The notes under the pieces: model-generated | Database searches by the model: none | The model's input: only the letters and a program-made list of their open reading frames with translations | What the model was told of the DNA's origin: nothing | Part shown: positions 10,730 to 23,765 of the stretch, piece by piece | Position numbering within the stretch: the stretch's first letter is position 1 | Layout of the letters: every line of letters begins with the position of its first letter | Translations under genes and position numbers: made by a program | NCBI GenBank assembly: GCA_023935145.1 | Contig: CM043700.1 | Span: 2,940,001 to 3,004,000 of the forward strand | DNA: 64,000 nt | DNA from: Bretschneidera sinensis | Taxonomy: Eukaryota; Streptophyta; Magnoliopsida; Brassicales; Akaniaceae | Direction: 5' to 3'

Positions 10730-13700
10730 ATGTTGCAGGACATGATTCAACCTCAGGAACAGCTCTCCTTTGTAATGTTTCCAATCCTTAAACTACTTTG
10801 TTTTGGTTACTAATTTTTATGCATGTAACTCATGGTACGTTTAGTTGTAGAAAATTATTTAATTTTTTAGATTTTTTTTATCTTCTAAATGTATGGTTTT
10901 CTAGAAAAGCCGAAGAATTTTCTGCAATTGAATGCGGTTCTTCTCTCTTTTCTTTACACTATTCCATTATGTTTTTTGTACAACGGCTTGCATGCATGCT
11001 CATAATCATTGTTTCTTTATTTCTGTTTGATTATGTTTGTGAGCTTTAAATTCATTGTTAGCTTTTATAGGATGAGTAGGGTAGATTTAAGCAAGCTTAA
11101 ATCATATTGTTTAAATATCTTTTAAAGTAAAAACTGTTTTATTGGATTTAAATCAATTTGCTTAAATTTGACCTCAAACAAGGCCACAACTTATAAATTA
11201 ATTAGCATTTGTAAGCTCAATTTTGTTTGATATGTTAACAATTTTAAATGATCAATTAATCAATTATTTTTAGTGGTAATGCTTCTTGGGGTTAAAGATC
11301 TTGCCTTCAATATGTGTTTTTGTTTTTTGAGTCATCCAAAATGCTTTTGCCTGTTTTCATTGTTGAGTTGTGATGACATTTTGTTCTCATTCTTTTAATT
11401 CTACTTCTACCTCTCTTTTGTAGGTATGAGATCAATATCTAACAATTATTCTGTACTAACTACTTTTGCCTTTTCTTCTCCCTTTTTCTTCTCTTGACAT
11501 TTTCTTTTCCATGGAATTAAAAAGTGGACGAATATTGATTTAGTAATGATTTTAAGAGCACAACAAACTCTCTCACTCGGTCAATATTTGCAGCTTTGCT
11601 TTTCAAATTAATCTGTCATTATCTTAGGGCACCATCTCCAAAGTAGTTGTGTTTCTCTGAAAGTTATTTCAACTTTTTTTTCTTTCTTTTGATCACTTAG
11701 GGAATATGTAAGTGCTTCTTGTTTAAGCTTTCTAATTTGTGATTCTTTTGTTCGGTTAGCTTAATGAAAGGAGAAGGCCTAATGACAGCAACTCACATGA
11801 ATAACATTTAATGGGTTCTTTAATTATGTGCCTTTTCAATTCCATTTGTTTGCTCATAATAAGCCATTTCTATAAATTTCAACAAAAACATTATACCATC
11901 AACTTCCTTCTATGTTAATGCTATTGATTTTTTTTACTTATATATGGTAACTTAGTTCCTACATGTCACATGATCTTTTTCTACCTTGCACCCAATGTAT
12001 TTCCACTATAAGACTATCTTTCTTTGGAGAACTTACGTGTTTTTTTTATCAAAAAATAGACAGAGTTTGGTGCCTAGCAATCACAGTACTTGAATCCATC
12101 AAGAAATTATTTAGTGACATTAGGTGAGATTTATATGATTCATTGGAAGTGCTGTTAAGCTGACAAGTAGTACACTTTAGATTGAAGACTTACCCTTGAT
12201 GAACTGCAAAAATTAATCAAGAAATAGGAATTAGAGTTAAACCCATCATATGAATTCGCGTATGTCGAAAGAAAAGGTTAAATCCTTAGTAATGGGTTTT
12301 CCATTGTTTTTACAGGATGAGATTTCAAGCCCGATTAGTGCTCATATCTTTGATTTTTATGACTCTGAACTGTTCCAAGAGACACTGCAGAATTCTGAAG
12401 TCAGTTCCAGATCAAACTGTTGCTATGAAGAGAGCTCTTCTTATACCACAAATCTGTCAATACCACCAGATATAGACAAGGTGAACGGCTATCAAGATAA
12501 CAATGGGAATACTAACACAACAACGAGCACCACCACAACTGGAACTACTACTAACAACAACAATGGCAATCTGTCCATAATCTTTGATTCCTCCCAGGAA
12601 GAAATTGATAATGACATTTCTGCTTCCATAGGTTTCTCTTCATCCCCTCAATTTTCTGTCCCTCATCAGCTCCTCACAAACCAGCAAGACCAATTTGATT
12701 TCTCTTCAGTGCAACCTCAGATCCTATTAGCAGATGTTGTCGTCGATGGGCTCTCCTCTCAATACCCTGCTGACCCTATTGCACCTCCTATGGGACCTCC
12801 TCTATTACCAGCCCTCTTCGAAGAAGATTGCTTGTCTTCTGTGCCTTCTTATGCACCTCTGAACCCTTCATCTCCTTCTTGTTCTTTTCTTGGTCCTGCA
12901 GCTTCTGCTTTGGCAACATACATGCCTGCTGCAGGGACTATAAATCCTGGACTATCTGCAGACAGTTCAGGGATTTTCAATGGGGGAATTCTTTTGGGTT
13001 CTGAACTGCAACCACAAGAATTGGACTATCAAGGTGATAATGGTGGAATTTTCTGTCCAGATCCAATCCAGCGCGTTTTTAACCATGGAGACTTGCAGGT
13101 ACTAGCAATATATGGTATATAGTACAAATTAATTATCTGAATTTTGAGTAGTTTATCTGATTAACAAGTTGATTACCTAGAATTGAAGAACATGTAGCAG
13201 AAGTAATCTTTTGCCATATATGCTCAAGGCTGCTCATCAAATAAATAATATTCTAGGCCAAAAGACACATATTGCCCCTATTTTGTTACTAACTAATGGT
13301 TGAAGATCTTCATTAACAAAAGGGAAAACATGGGTACTGCATATTTTATCTCTTACATGAGCTGAAAATTATGGAATTAGCTGACTGCAAAATAGAATTT
13401 TAGAAAGTTGAATTGGTCAATTAGGGTAGGGGACATTTCATCAATCATTCATAAGGTGCTTAAGGACCACAAATCCTGAATGAATTCCTATATGGCCATA
13501 CCTATCAAACTATCAACTTGCTCAAGAACACCTTTTGAATTGCCTGTCACTTGCATGGAGAGTTGCATAATTATTATTACTGTGGACATTATATCAAAGA
13601 ATATGATACTTCCATAGGGAAATTCACCCAAATAGTGCACATCAAAAGCAAAAAAGAAATCAAATTGTTGTACAGTATTAGACAGTGACTAGAATTTTTG

Positions 13701-14431
13701 TTTGCAATCTTTTTTGTGATTCTTTTTTGAAAGGCACTTAGTAGTGAGAGTCAACAGCTAGTGGGTGGTATTGCTACTCCTGCTCCTTTAGCATCAGAGA
13801 TCTCAAGCTTGGATGATTCAACTTTCAACAAAGTAGGCAAACTTTCTGTTGAGCAAAGGAAGGAGAAGATCCATAGGTACATGAAGAAAAGGAATGAGAG
13901 GAACTTCAGCAAGAAAATAAAGGTTTGATCACTCTCTCTAGTCTTTTAAGGTTGTTATATATATTCATTTTTCATCAAACGTAAGATTCTGCCTTAATTA
14001 ATGTTGCAATCAAAATATGCAGTATGCCTGCAGAAAGACACTAGCAGACAGCCGACCTCGAGTTAGAGGAAGATTTGCAAAGAATGATGGCTTTGAAGAG
14101 ACCCCTAGACAAGCTTGTAGCAATCATGAAGAAGATGATGAAGATGAAGTAAGATTTTTATTATTTCCAATATATATATATATATATTAATAGAAGATCC
14201 ATTATACATTATGCCTATTTTACAATACTGTAACATGGGCAATAATCAAATTTCATATTGCTTTATTTATTTTGAATTGTTTGTGTAATAAAATGATATA
14301 CCATTGCATTACAGGTAGTTGTGAAAGAAGAGGATGATATGATTGACTCGTCGGATATCTTTGCACACATCAGTGGTGTGAACTCCTTAAAGTGCAACTA
14401 CCCAATCGGACCTATCCAATCATGGATTTGA
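10730..14431 (+). CDS. CCT-motif family protein (transcriptional regulator)
   Basis: Five exons, all joined between codons: 10730-10771, 12316-13098, 13734-13922, 14023-14148 and 14315-14431, giving 418 residues. The start MLQDMIQPQEQLSF precedes a 1.5-kb first intron; an ATG at 12250 reads into exon 2 but lies in that intron. Residues about 15-275 are low-complexity, with an Asn/Thr-rich tract near residues 70-95 and Ser/Pro-rich stretches typical of activation regions. Residues about 312-359 form the CCT motif (KEKIHRYMKKRNERNFSKKI, then YACRKTLADSRPRVRGRFAK), split by intron 3. A strongly acidic tail follows and the protein ends GPIQSWI. CCT proteins act in the nucleus, often with NF-Y subunits, in light, flowering or sugar responses. 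No B-box or response-regulator domain is present, so this is the CMF class (At5g41380-like by memory). The exact orthologue is uncertain. Confidence 0.9.
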
Positions 14432-15041
14432 GTTGTTTTGGCGAAATTCAGCATTTTCTACTACAATTTTGCAGGACCCTCCTAATTCAGCCAGGATTTC
14501 ACTAACTGGCTTTCATTCAAAATGAAAAATAAAATAAATTGGGTCATTATGGTTTACGAATAATTTGAGTGATATAGTCGAATAAGGATGTAATTTTTGT
14601 AGATATGTCGTCGCCTTTTCTGTTCTTTTCTTTTCTTTTTTGAGTTCGAAATCCAACATGGTGTGTAACCTTATGGTTTACTTGCCACAAATGCTCGTTG
14701 AACATTTTTATGTAGTTCATCTTTAATATATTTTGATTAAGGCAACTCAAGATGGGTGAATTGAGTTTTAGCTTTTTTTCTAATTAAAAAGTACACACAA
14801 ATTAATTAAGCAAGTAAACAATATATGAGCAATAAATATAAACTTGTTGAAAAATAAGAGAGTTAAGAAGGAGAGCTTGCAAACCTGATTTATAATGGTT
14901 CAGTCATTCTTTGTGCTTACTTCACTCCTCAAGAGATCTTCTTGAAAGTTCACTTCATTATTCTAAACAAAGTTACACCAAACAACTTATAAGTTGTTTT
15001 TCAAACCTTTACAAGAGATTTTCTCCCACAAAAAAATTCAT
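14432..15041. other. 3' UTR then repeat-like DNA
   Basis: After the CCT-gene stop comes a short 3' UTR, then AT-rich DNA. Around 14895-14960 a stretch (ATGGTTCAGTCATTCTTTG) resembles the conserved segment of plant copia-type LTRs. No gene is seen. Confidence 0.4.
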
Positions 15042-15636
15042 CACAAGTGTGTAACGTTTAAACGTTAAAGAACACTCAACAAGAGTTATACACTTTTTTA
15101 CAATATGAGAATGAAAGAATAATTTGGTACACAATAGGAAATATACTGTTAATACTTTACAACTCAAAATTTTTCTAAGACACAAGCTTTTAGCTTAAGA
15201 ATTGGTCAATTCCAGATTTTAAAAACTTAAAGGAATAATAAATGAGTTCTTGAATGAAATTGAATGTTCTAATTAGTTCTAAATACTCGTTTATGATGGT
15301 TACCTTTCATCAAAATGATACTTTTACAAATTATTGTTCACAAGTGTCTAACGTCTAAACGCTAAAGAACACTCAATAAGAGTTATACACTTTTTTACAA
15401 TATGAGAATGAAAGAATAATTTGGTACACAATAGGAAATATACTGTTAATACTTTACAACTCAAAAATTTTCTAAGACACAAGCTTTTAGCTTAAGAATT
15501 GGTCAATTCCAGATTTTAAAAACTTGAAGGAATAATAAATGAGTTCTTGAATGAAATTGAATGTTCTAATTAGTTCTAAATACTCGTTTATGATGGTTAC
15601 CTTTCATCGAAATGATACTTTTACAAATTATTGTTA
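15042..15636. repeat. 297-bp tandem duplication (two copies)
   Basis: Copies at about 15042-15338 and 15339-15636 are nearly identical, including CACAAGTGT, AAGAACACTCAA and GAATTGGTCAATTCCAG. Differences are a few substitutions (for example AACGTTTAAACG against AACGTCTAAACG), so the duplication is fairly recent. No coding content. Confidence 0.85.
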
Positions 15637-16843
15637 AATGATATCTTAATTACTATTAAATGATATCAATTACTGTCAAATTATTCATAAATTACTATAA
15701 AATGGTACTGTATAAAAATTAACCCATCAAGGAAATCTACAATGGAGAAAGAAAAAAACCCAAATGCAAGGAATTGACTCCTATACTTTGACAATTGAAT
15801 CCCATAAAGTTAGGTTCCATTTGGCATTTACAATATAGACTTTTTCATTAGCAAAACGACAAAAAGGGCATTCATTTCTTCCACTAGGTTCTTGGTTAGA
15901 CAGCTCCCCAAAAAAAAATGGTTTTCCTCCCAATCAAAATTTAAAACTGAGATTTAATTAATTGAGTCTACGGTTTGTCTATTTTCTAATATAGTGTATA
16001 AGATTCAGTTGGTCCCACTTTTTCAAAACTTTGAACGATAAAAAGAGCCGGGAATTATTAAGACAAGATTTTTAGACTATGCGTACAAAATTACAAGTAT
16101 ATGCTTTGCAGCACTACTAATCTAAAACAAATGAAGAGCGAACCTGAGTGGAAAATACGTTTAAAAATGTTGGAAATTTTTTAGTTTTAATTAAAAAAAA
16201 CTTTGTAATTGCTTTTATTTTTAAAAAATAATAAGAGAATTTTCTTGTGGTAAAAAATAATTTGTGGTTGATTAAAAGAAGCATATCATTAGGTATTTTT
16301 GTTAATAAAAACATACCACATGCCTTTTTGCTAACAGAATCATATTACAAGGTATTTTTTACCACAAAAAAGAAAATCTTAAGGTATTTTTTTATAAATA
16401 AAATCAATCACAAGATATTTTTTATAAAAAAATTTAAGTATTTTTTTCTCTAGAATTTACCTTGGTTGGGATCATTTCCTTTTCATTGCGATTATAATTC
16501 CTCTTTTTCTAGTCAACATGAAGACTATAATCTATTTTGCCCCAATCATAAGATTTTGGTTATGTATGGTAGTTAAAATCTAATCACAACTGAATTTTCT
16601 TGAACATTTCACTTTCACATTTGTGTGAGAGAAAGAGATTTAAGGATTCATTGCATTCCAACAAGATCAAATTATAATGGACCAAATGACATGGTAATTA
16701 CAAGTTGATCTGTTTCCTTGCAAATGGTTCTGTGTGTATATATAGAATTAAAATTTCTCTAAATTCATTGATTTAATTTTTTTTTACATCTAGATACTTT
16801 TTGCTATAACGGATCAATCAATGGTCGAAAAATTGTACCCCCA
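15637..16843. other. Intergenic, AT-rich, with internal short repeats
   Basis: Between 16190 and 16460 a word like AAGGTATTTTT recurs four or five times with A-rich spacers. No gene is seen. Confidence 0.5.
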
Positions 16844-17137
16844 TATAAGATAATTGACAAACAAGAGTATTATGAAAATATTTGTTTTTCTGCACCATTT
16901 TTCGTGCAACATACATAGCAATTTATACTAATGTAATTACAACTGATTTCCTACTTTTATGTTGAATAATTCAAACTCTTATAGCTATACAATTTCAATC
17001 ACCCAGGATCGTATCTCCTCATTGTTATTCTCCTGATTTGCTGCTATGATCTCGGCATTTCATGTGGTTGTATATTTTTCAATAACTCAAGATCTTTAGC
17101 TTCCTGATCTTCAGCTACAATTACTTGATCCTCTACA
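16844..17137 (-). repeat. Copia LTR (3' LTR of the element)
   Basis: 294 bp. In element orientation it starts TGTAGAGGATCAAG. The terminal CA is changed to TA. Relative to the other LTR it lacks 12 bases near 17117. Confidence 0.9.
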
Positions 17138-17183
17138 TGTCCCCTATGGTGTGTAGATCATGAACATTCAAATTGTTTTGCAC

Positions 17184-17924
17184 TTATTTGAATTTTATTG
17201 GTGGTAATGGTTTGGTAAGAGCATCGGCCAACTGATCTCTACTGGAAATAAATTGAACCACCAATTGTTTGCTAGAAACTTGATCTCTAACAAAGTGAAA
17301 ATCTATTTCGATGTGTTTTGTTCTTGCATGAAACACAGGATTGGAGGTAAGGTTAGTCGTTCCAATATTGTCACACCATAGGATTGGAGCTTGTCTTAGA
17401 GAAAAACCAAGTTCAGACAAAACTAATTTGAGCCATGTAATTTCGGCTGTTGTATTTGCCAGCGCCTTGTATTCAGCCTCAGTGATGCTTCGAGCGACCG
17501 TAGGCTACTGTTTGCAACTCTAGGAGACCAAGTTGGATCCCATATATATGCAATAAGCACAAACTGATCGTCGATCATCCCTATCAACTACCCAATCTGA
17601 GTCGGAATATGCTTGCAATATGAAATCCTTAGTTTTGGTGATTAGTAAACATATAGAAAGTGAATGTTTAAGATAGTGTAATATTCGTTTTACTGCAAGC
17701 CAATGTGAATCAAGTGGCCTATGCATGCATTTGCTGATTTTGTGTACAACAAATGCTAAATCAAGCCTCGTAAATGCAAGATATTGCAAGTTATCGATAA
17801 TACTTCCATAGAGACTTGCATCCTCACAAGGTTTTCCATATGTAGAATTAAGATTGACAATTAGAGGCCATTGGACTACTGCAAGGTTTGGTCTTATCCA
17901 TGTTGCTCTGTTTAAGCAAGTCAA
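17184..17924 (-). pseudogene. Copia RNase H domain, broken
   Basis: Two frames carry the RNase H region. 17520-17924 contains YGSIIDNLQYLAFTRLDLAF and LQAYSDSDWVVDRDDRRS. 17184-17420 contains [34 protein letters not shown] residues and ends in the ADALTKPL hallmark. A frameshift or stop separates them near 17420-17520. Confidence 0.85.
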
Positions 17925-18490
17925 TAATATACTTGCGCTGAGTTAGATAAAGGTCATCAGAAAATCGAAGTGCCTCTACACCAAGGAAGAAATTTAGAGA
18001 ACCCAAGTCTTTGACAGTAAATGTGTCTTTTAAGAAATTAATCACTATGTTGATTGCAGCTGAACTTGAACCCATTATCAAGATATCATCAACATAAATG
18101 AGAATATAAACAACAGTTGCTGTTGTCCTAAAAACAAAAAAGTGATATATCAGCTATACTTTCATGGAAATCTAAGGACTTAAGCGTGCCTGAAAGTTTA
18201 GAAAACAAAGCTCTTAGAGCTTGCTGCAAACTATAGAGCGATTTATGTAATTTATAGATGATTTAGATATTGAGGATGAATATAGCCCTGTGGTTGAGAC
18301 ATGAATACTTCTTCTTGTAAATCACCACGAAAGAATGCATTTTGCACATCCGGTTGCTTTATAGGCCAATTATAAAAAATTGCAATGGAAAGCACTAAGC
18401 GAATATTTGCATGTTTGATGACTGGACTAAAGGTCTCAAAGAAGTCGATTCCTTCTTATTGGTGGAATCCTTTGGCGACTAGTCGAGCTT
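17848..18490 (-). pseudogene. Copia reverse transcriptase domain, broken
   Basis: The catalytic YVDD box is intact at 18085-18096. It is followed in another frame by FTVKDLGSLNFFLGVEALRF and YIIDLLKQSNM. Upstream fragments read QPDVQNAFFRGDLQEEVFM. Stops and shifts occur between the pieces. Confidence 0.85.
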
Positions 18491-19205
18491 TGTAACGCTC
18501 AATAGTCCGATTGCTTTCTTTTTAACTTTGTAGACCCATCGACATCCCACAATGTTGGCTTCAACTGAAGGTGAAACCAAAGACCAAGTACAATTTTGTA
18601 GCAAAGCAAAAAACTCTTTATTCATTGCTTCTCGCTAGTGAGTAGACTTCGATGCCTCAGTATAAGACGTAGGTTCCATGGTTGTATTACTACTTTTTGC
18701 TAACAATGCTCGAGGTAGTGGATATCGAATATAACCATCACTCGGTTGACGAGGTTTATGAATATTATTCTTTGATCTTGTTGTCATAGAGTGACTATTT
18801 GTTACACGGCTGGGAAAGACATGTATTAGTTGTGAAGCAGGCAGTGTGTTAATAGGTTGGGCTAGAATAATAGCAGACTAGAATTCTGTAGCAACATGTC
18901 GTGTAGATGTGTCTTGATTTGTTCCTGCTGCAGGAAGAGACAAACAAGGTGCATATTGTGTGCTCATGGAAATATGGTTATTCTGCAAATCTCTCAAACT
19001 CAGATTTTGAAACATTGATCTAAAGTGGAAGAGAAACAGAATGTGATGACTGCTCAGCAGAGAAGCTGGAATTGGTTTCTTTGATGTAAGGAAAATGTGT
19101 TTCATCAAATATTACATGTCTGGAAACATAAACCTTACCAGTAGAAATATCGAGGCACTTGTACCCTTGATGACAAAGACTATAACCAATGAATATGCGT
19201 GTTTT

Positions 19206-19990
19206 TTAGCGAAAATTGAGTTTATTTTTATTGTGACGCCACAAGTTAGGTAATGTACAGCCGAAAACACGCATAGAGGAATAGTTTGGCACACAGTTAT
19301 AAAGAATTTCATAAGGTGATTTTTGTTTTAAAAGTAGTGTGGGAAGCCTGTTTATAACATATACAGCAGTTTGAAAGGCATCTTCCCAGTAAAGCATTGA
19401 TAAATTCGAGTTTGCCAACATGCTTAAACATACTTCGACAATATGTCGATGTTTACGCTCAATTGAACTGTTTTGTTGATGAGTATGAGGGCAACCTAGC
19501 CGATGGTTAATTATAGTGTTTTAAAAATAAGTGTTCAAGCGTCGAAATTCATCGCCCCAATCAAACTGGATCGTCTTTATTTTTTTTTCAAAATGTTTTT
19601 CAACATATGCTTGAAACTTAAGAAAAATTTGTTTGACATCTGACTTGAGTTTAATAGGGAATAACCAAAGAAACTTGGAATAATCATCTAAAAGGCTTAC
19701 ATAATATTTGACACCAGTGGTAGAAACCATATATGCAGGTCCCCATACGTTACTGAAAACTAAATCCAAAGGTTTGGAAGAAACAAATGTAGAAGATTTA
19801 AAAGGTAAGTCATGATTCTTAGCCATTTGGCATTCAGGGCACACAGAGTGCATCTTACTTTTCTCTACTGGAAAAGCAATGCTGGAAAGAACTTTGTTGA
19901 TGATTGGAGCTAAGGCATGTCCAAGTCTACGATGCCACTCACGAAGAGAGACATAAACATTGAGAAAGGCTTAAGGGAGACTTGATTTGG
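19206..19990 (-). pseudogene. Copia GAG-pre-integrase and integrase core, broken
   Basis: A zinc-binding HHCC region (HRRLGHALAP then CPECQMAKNHDLPF) precedes the integrase core in 19521-19853. The first catalytic position reads FSNVWGP where copia proteins have S-D, an Asp to Asn change. Later pieces (SIERKHRHIVEVCL, NRLPTLLLKQKSPYEIL) lie in other frames, so the enzyme is dead. Confidence 0.85.
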
Positions 19991-20309
19991 TGGAGAACTG
20001 ATAGAGGCCATCACTAAGATGTCTTCGATGAAGGACCTTCACCGAGTAGTCCTTCACAAGAAAGAAATGAGCATGAAACTCAAAATAAACACTATTGTCA
20101 ACACAAAATTACTGCATAGATATTAAAATCTTTTGAATCTTAGGGATAATTTGGTTCAGAACAAAGGTAAAGATAGCAGTTGAAATTTTAGAGGATCCAG
20201 TTTTAAAGATTTACAAACCTTGACCATTTCTCACTTGAACATTATCTAAACCATTGTAGTCATTATTCTGTAGGTTCAGATTAGCTACATCATTGGTGAG
20301 ATGATGGGT

Positions 20310-20321
20310 TGCGCCTGTATC
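20310..20321 (-). pseudogene. Copia protease active site (DTGA)
   Basis: Minus-strand translation reads WHTDTGATHHLTND, the retropepsin-type DTGA motif of copia polyproteins. It lies between gag and integrase, with surrounding frames interrupted. Confidence 0.8.
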
Positions 20322-20399
20322 AGTGTGCCACTTAGTCTTCCAATTGCCATTATTCACAGCTACCATAGCCTGCTTAGGTGCTGGTTTTAGAAAGTCATG

Positions 20400-21301
20400 A
20401 TAAGAAAGATCAAATCTAGGATAACACTTTCGAGTAGAATGTCTTGGTTTACTACAAACTTGGAAAATAAGAGGAGACTGATCATTGCTACGGTTAGAAG
20501 AATTGAAGCCACCACGATTTCCACGCGCCTTTCCTCGAGGACCACTGCGTCCATTTCGGGCAAAGGATCGGGATTGTCATTGAGCAACATTTGCAGAGGC
20601 TTGCTGGACTGCAAGGGCAAGATGAAGTTGAGAAAGGTGAGTTTCAGTGGTCAGTAAGAGAGAATAAATTTCTTCGAGTGTCACAGTGTTAGTGCTGGCA
20701 GAGATGGAGGCCATGAAGCTATCATATTCGTGGCCTAATCCTACAAGCACATAAGCGATAATATCATCACGAGTCATAGGTTGTCCTGCAATGGCTAACT
20801 CGTCTGTAAGCCTCTTGATAAAGAGAAAATAGTCGGTGGCATATTGGTTGCTTTTAGTTGCAGTGGCCAATTGTGTGCGTAATTTGACAATTCGCACATG
20901 AGACCTTGAAGAGAAAGTTTCATCTAAAGCATGCTAGACAACGTTAGATGGTGTATAGTTGACTACCTGAGCAAGCACCCCTTCAGTGAGTGAAGACATG
21001 AGCGTGCTAAGAATGAGATTTTCCTGACGTACTCACTGAGTGTAAGCAGGATTTAGTATTTCAGAAATAACCCAGTTTCAGAGTTAGAGACAGAAATGGT
21101 TGTGGCTGGTTTTGTTGTGGTAGCATCAATGTACCCGAAGAGATCATGACCTTTGAAATAAGGCACCATTTTTGCTTTCCATAGAAGATAGTTGTCTTGA
21201 TTAAGTTTGACAGTAACAATATTAGACATGGAGATAATAGAGGGATGGTTGGGAACGTGAGTTTCAATACTGGTAGAGGAAGAAGGAGATGAGGAAGACA
21301 T
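20400..21301 (-). pseudogene. Copia gag, broken
   Basis: 21053-21301 encodes a Ser-rich start then VKLNQDNYLLWKAKMVPYF, the usual copia gag opening. 20577-20897 carries YATDYFLFIKRLTDELAIAG and MTRDDIIAYVLVGLGHEYDS. The link between them has at least two in-frame stops (near 21030 and 20935). A decayed Cys-His knuckle (CSKPRHSTRKC) lies near 20430-20460 in another frame. Confidence 0.85.
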
Positions 21302-21339
21302 AGGTAGACATTGGTCTTTTCACGGCTCGAATGATACCA

Positions 21340-21645
21340 TGTAAGATAATTGACAAACAAGAGTATTATGAAAATATTTGTTTTTCTGCACCATCTTTTG
21401 TGTAGCATACATAACAATTTATACTAATTTAATTACAACTAATTTTCTACTTTTACGTTGAATAATTCAAACTCCTACAGCTATACAATTTCAATCACTT
21501 AGGATCGTATCTCCTCATTGTTATCCTCCTGATTTGCTGCTATGATCTCGACACTTCATGTGGCTGTATATTTTTCAATAACTTAGGATCCTTATCTTCC
21601 TGATCTTCAGCCTTGACTTCAACTACAATTACTTGATCCTCTACA
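21340..21645 (-). repeat. Copia LTR (5' LTR of the element)
   Basis: 306 bp. On the plus strand it begins TGTAAGATAATTG and ends CCTCTACA, with proper TG and CA termini. Confidence 0.9.
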
Positions 21646-23600
21646 CCTCACTACTGCTAGAAAGAGTTCATCGAGATCTACAATATGAGATCTAGTTTCA
21701 CCACTTTTCAACGAGCCTCTACTACCACACGTTGCCTTGCCGTGAATGGATGAGACATTTTTTATATATGTTACTTTCTGATGGCTTTTACTGAAAAGTA
21801 ACACCACCACTAGGTCGGAAATTGAACTTCCAGAATACTGCAAAATTTGATAGTGAACTATCGCTAGAAAAGTCGGGGGTGAATCACACTCTCTGACGAC
21901 CACGAGTGTGCTTTGTTCTTGAGTATATAATTTGTAACTTTTTATGTAAAATTGTCAAAAAAATGTTTACTTTATTGATGTTTTAAGGGACAATTTGGAG
22001 CATTTTAGTCTAAAAATGGTGGGGTATAATGCTAATTTACATATACAATGAGATAAATTAACAATTTCCATATATATACTTAGCTTTCATGTCTATGCAT
22101 TGCACGGGTTTGGTTTAAGTTCAAATTTTTAGAATAAGTTGTTTATACTTGACGGATATAAGGTGTTCTGTTATGTTTTTTTATTGCGAATTTATTAATT
22201 TTTCAACAATTTTCTTTAAATTAATATTATAATTCTGAAATTTAATGGTTTTTGGTTGTTTCTTGCTCGTGATGTTACTTTGCCTTACTGTTCTTCTCTC
22301 ATATTTAGCTCATTGAGAAATAAATTATGATATGCAATCAATGTATTTCCAGTGATAAAACAAAAAATGAAATGCAAAAAATAATCATGATTGAGTATTA
22401 TGTTCGTGCGGGGACATCCTATAAAATTGGAACGATACTAGCATTATAAAATGCTTAATATTAAACATATTATGACAAATTGCATATTATAAACTATGGT
22501 TACATCATTCTCAAGTAACTTCACTTCTACATGAAAGTCTAAATTAAACATGGAAGTATACTATGTATGGAGTGAGAGAGACAACGACTTACTTGTAGAA
22601 GACCGTCCCGAGACGAAGATGACGTACAGTGCTGAGCGACGGACAGAGGTGAGAGATGGACGGAGGTGAGCGACAGACGGCGGTGATCACTACGAGGCGA
22701 ACCTGATAAGATGAGGGAGGTGGAGAGCTAAGATTCTCTTGGATTCTCTGAAGATTTTGAAGAGATAAAGACTACGAAAGTCATTTTAAAAAGTTTTTTT
22801 GGAGTCGTTTAAAAAGTTTTGTTCATCCAAAAAGCTTTTTTGTCCATGAAAAGCTACAAAATTTTAAAATATAACATAATTTGATGAAATGCTTTTAATT
22901 GAGTGATAAAAAGGTATCATTTTGATTTACTCATGGAGTATTTCAATTATTTATAGGTCTTACAAAATTCCGCATTATATTTTCACTCTTTATAAAATCT
23001 CAAATTTGTCCTTGATTTCAACATCAATAGATCACTTCGGTTAAAGAAGACGAATAAACAAGAGTCGAGCCAAATATCTTTAGAAAAAATTTATGAAATG
23101 ATTTTTGTTTATGAAAAAATGTTCAAACACTTTTAAATCTTTGAAATTATCTAACAAAAATTATTTTTATCATTGTTTTATTAAATAATAAATAATTTAT
23201 AATTTTACCGTTGTTGTATCGTAATATCCGTTTCAAAAGTTTTAAGCTGTTTCTAGTTGGATTGACTATACAAACAAATCACTCCTTTTGTGTAGTCAAC
23301 CACTCCATTATTCTAGTATATGATGTCCGATCACCATCTCATGTTCATATCAATACAAAGAGAAATAGAAGTACAGAAATATGAAAGAGATGGAGTTGAT
23401 TTTCACAAAGGAAAAAAACTTGATTGGTTGAATATAAAAACTAGATTGACTGAAATCATTTGATTATACACCGCCCACAGAATAAATAAGTAGAAAAAGG
23501 AGAATATGAGCACGTTAAAGCTAACACCCAGCAAGCAGCAAACATTAAAGTAAATTACTAAAACCAATACATAGGCATGTATTTATTGAGGAATATTTAG
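21646..23600. other. Intergenic, no gene seen
   Basis: No recognisable gene. An open frame on the minus strand at 21619-21903 overlaps the LTR and has no known hallmark. A small minisatellite lies at 22634-22684. Confidence 0.5.
22634..22684. repeat. 17-bp minisatellite, three units
   Basis: Units GAGCGACGGACAGAGGT, GAGAGATGGACGGAGGT and GAGCGACAGACGGCGGT follow one another without gaps in an otherwise AT-rich region. Confidence 0.8.
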
Positions 23601-23765
23601 TTAGGTTGAGTTTAAAATTATTTGAAATTTTATTAATAATTTTAAAAAATTATATTAATAATATTATTTTTATAAATTTAAGCTTATGTTAGTATTATCA
23701 ATGAAATTTTTTAAAATTATCAGTAAAATTTTGAATAAATCTAAAACAAATATTTTAGATCCGAT
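23601..23765. mobile_element. MITE, family A copy 2
   Basis: The left arm GAAATTTTATTAATAATTTT and the right arm TTATCAGTAAAATTTTGAAT are inverted copies around an AT-rich centre, matching 9801-9964 and 36903-37072. Confidence 0.5.

Larger units (their letters stand above)
16844..21645 (-). mobile_element. Ty1/copia LTR retrotransposon, full-length but inactive
   Basis: LTRs at 16844-17137 and 21340-21645 enclose gag, protease, integrase, reverse transcriptase and RNase H remains on the minus strand, in copia order. A primer-binding site TGGTATCA abuts the right LTR at about 21331-21339 and a purine tract (AGGGGA) abuts the left one at 17138-17150. The flanking five bases are CCCCA and CCTCA, a target-site duplication with one change. 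Hand alignment of the LTRs shows about 22 substitutions plus a 12-bp indel, so the insertion is old. Many stops and frameshifts break the polyprotein. Confidence 0.93.

Noticed and set aside
12250..12315. Start of the CCT protein at the ATG at 12250, contiguous with the long exon
   Set aside because: It lies before a good TTTTTACAG acceptor. The ATG at 10730 with a phase-0 donor at 10772 gives a Gln-rich N-terminus that continues naturally into DEISSPIS. The 12250 reading requires intron retention.
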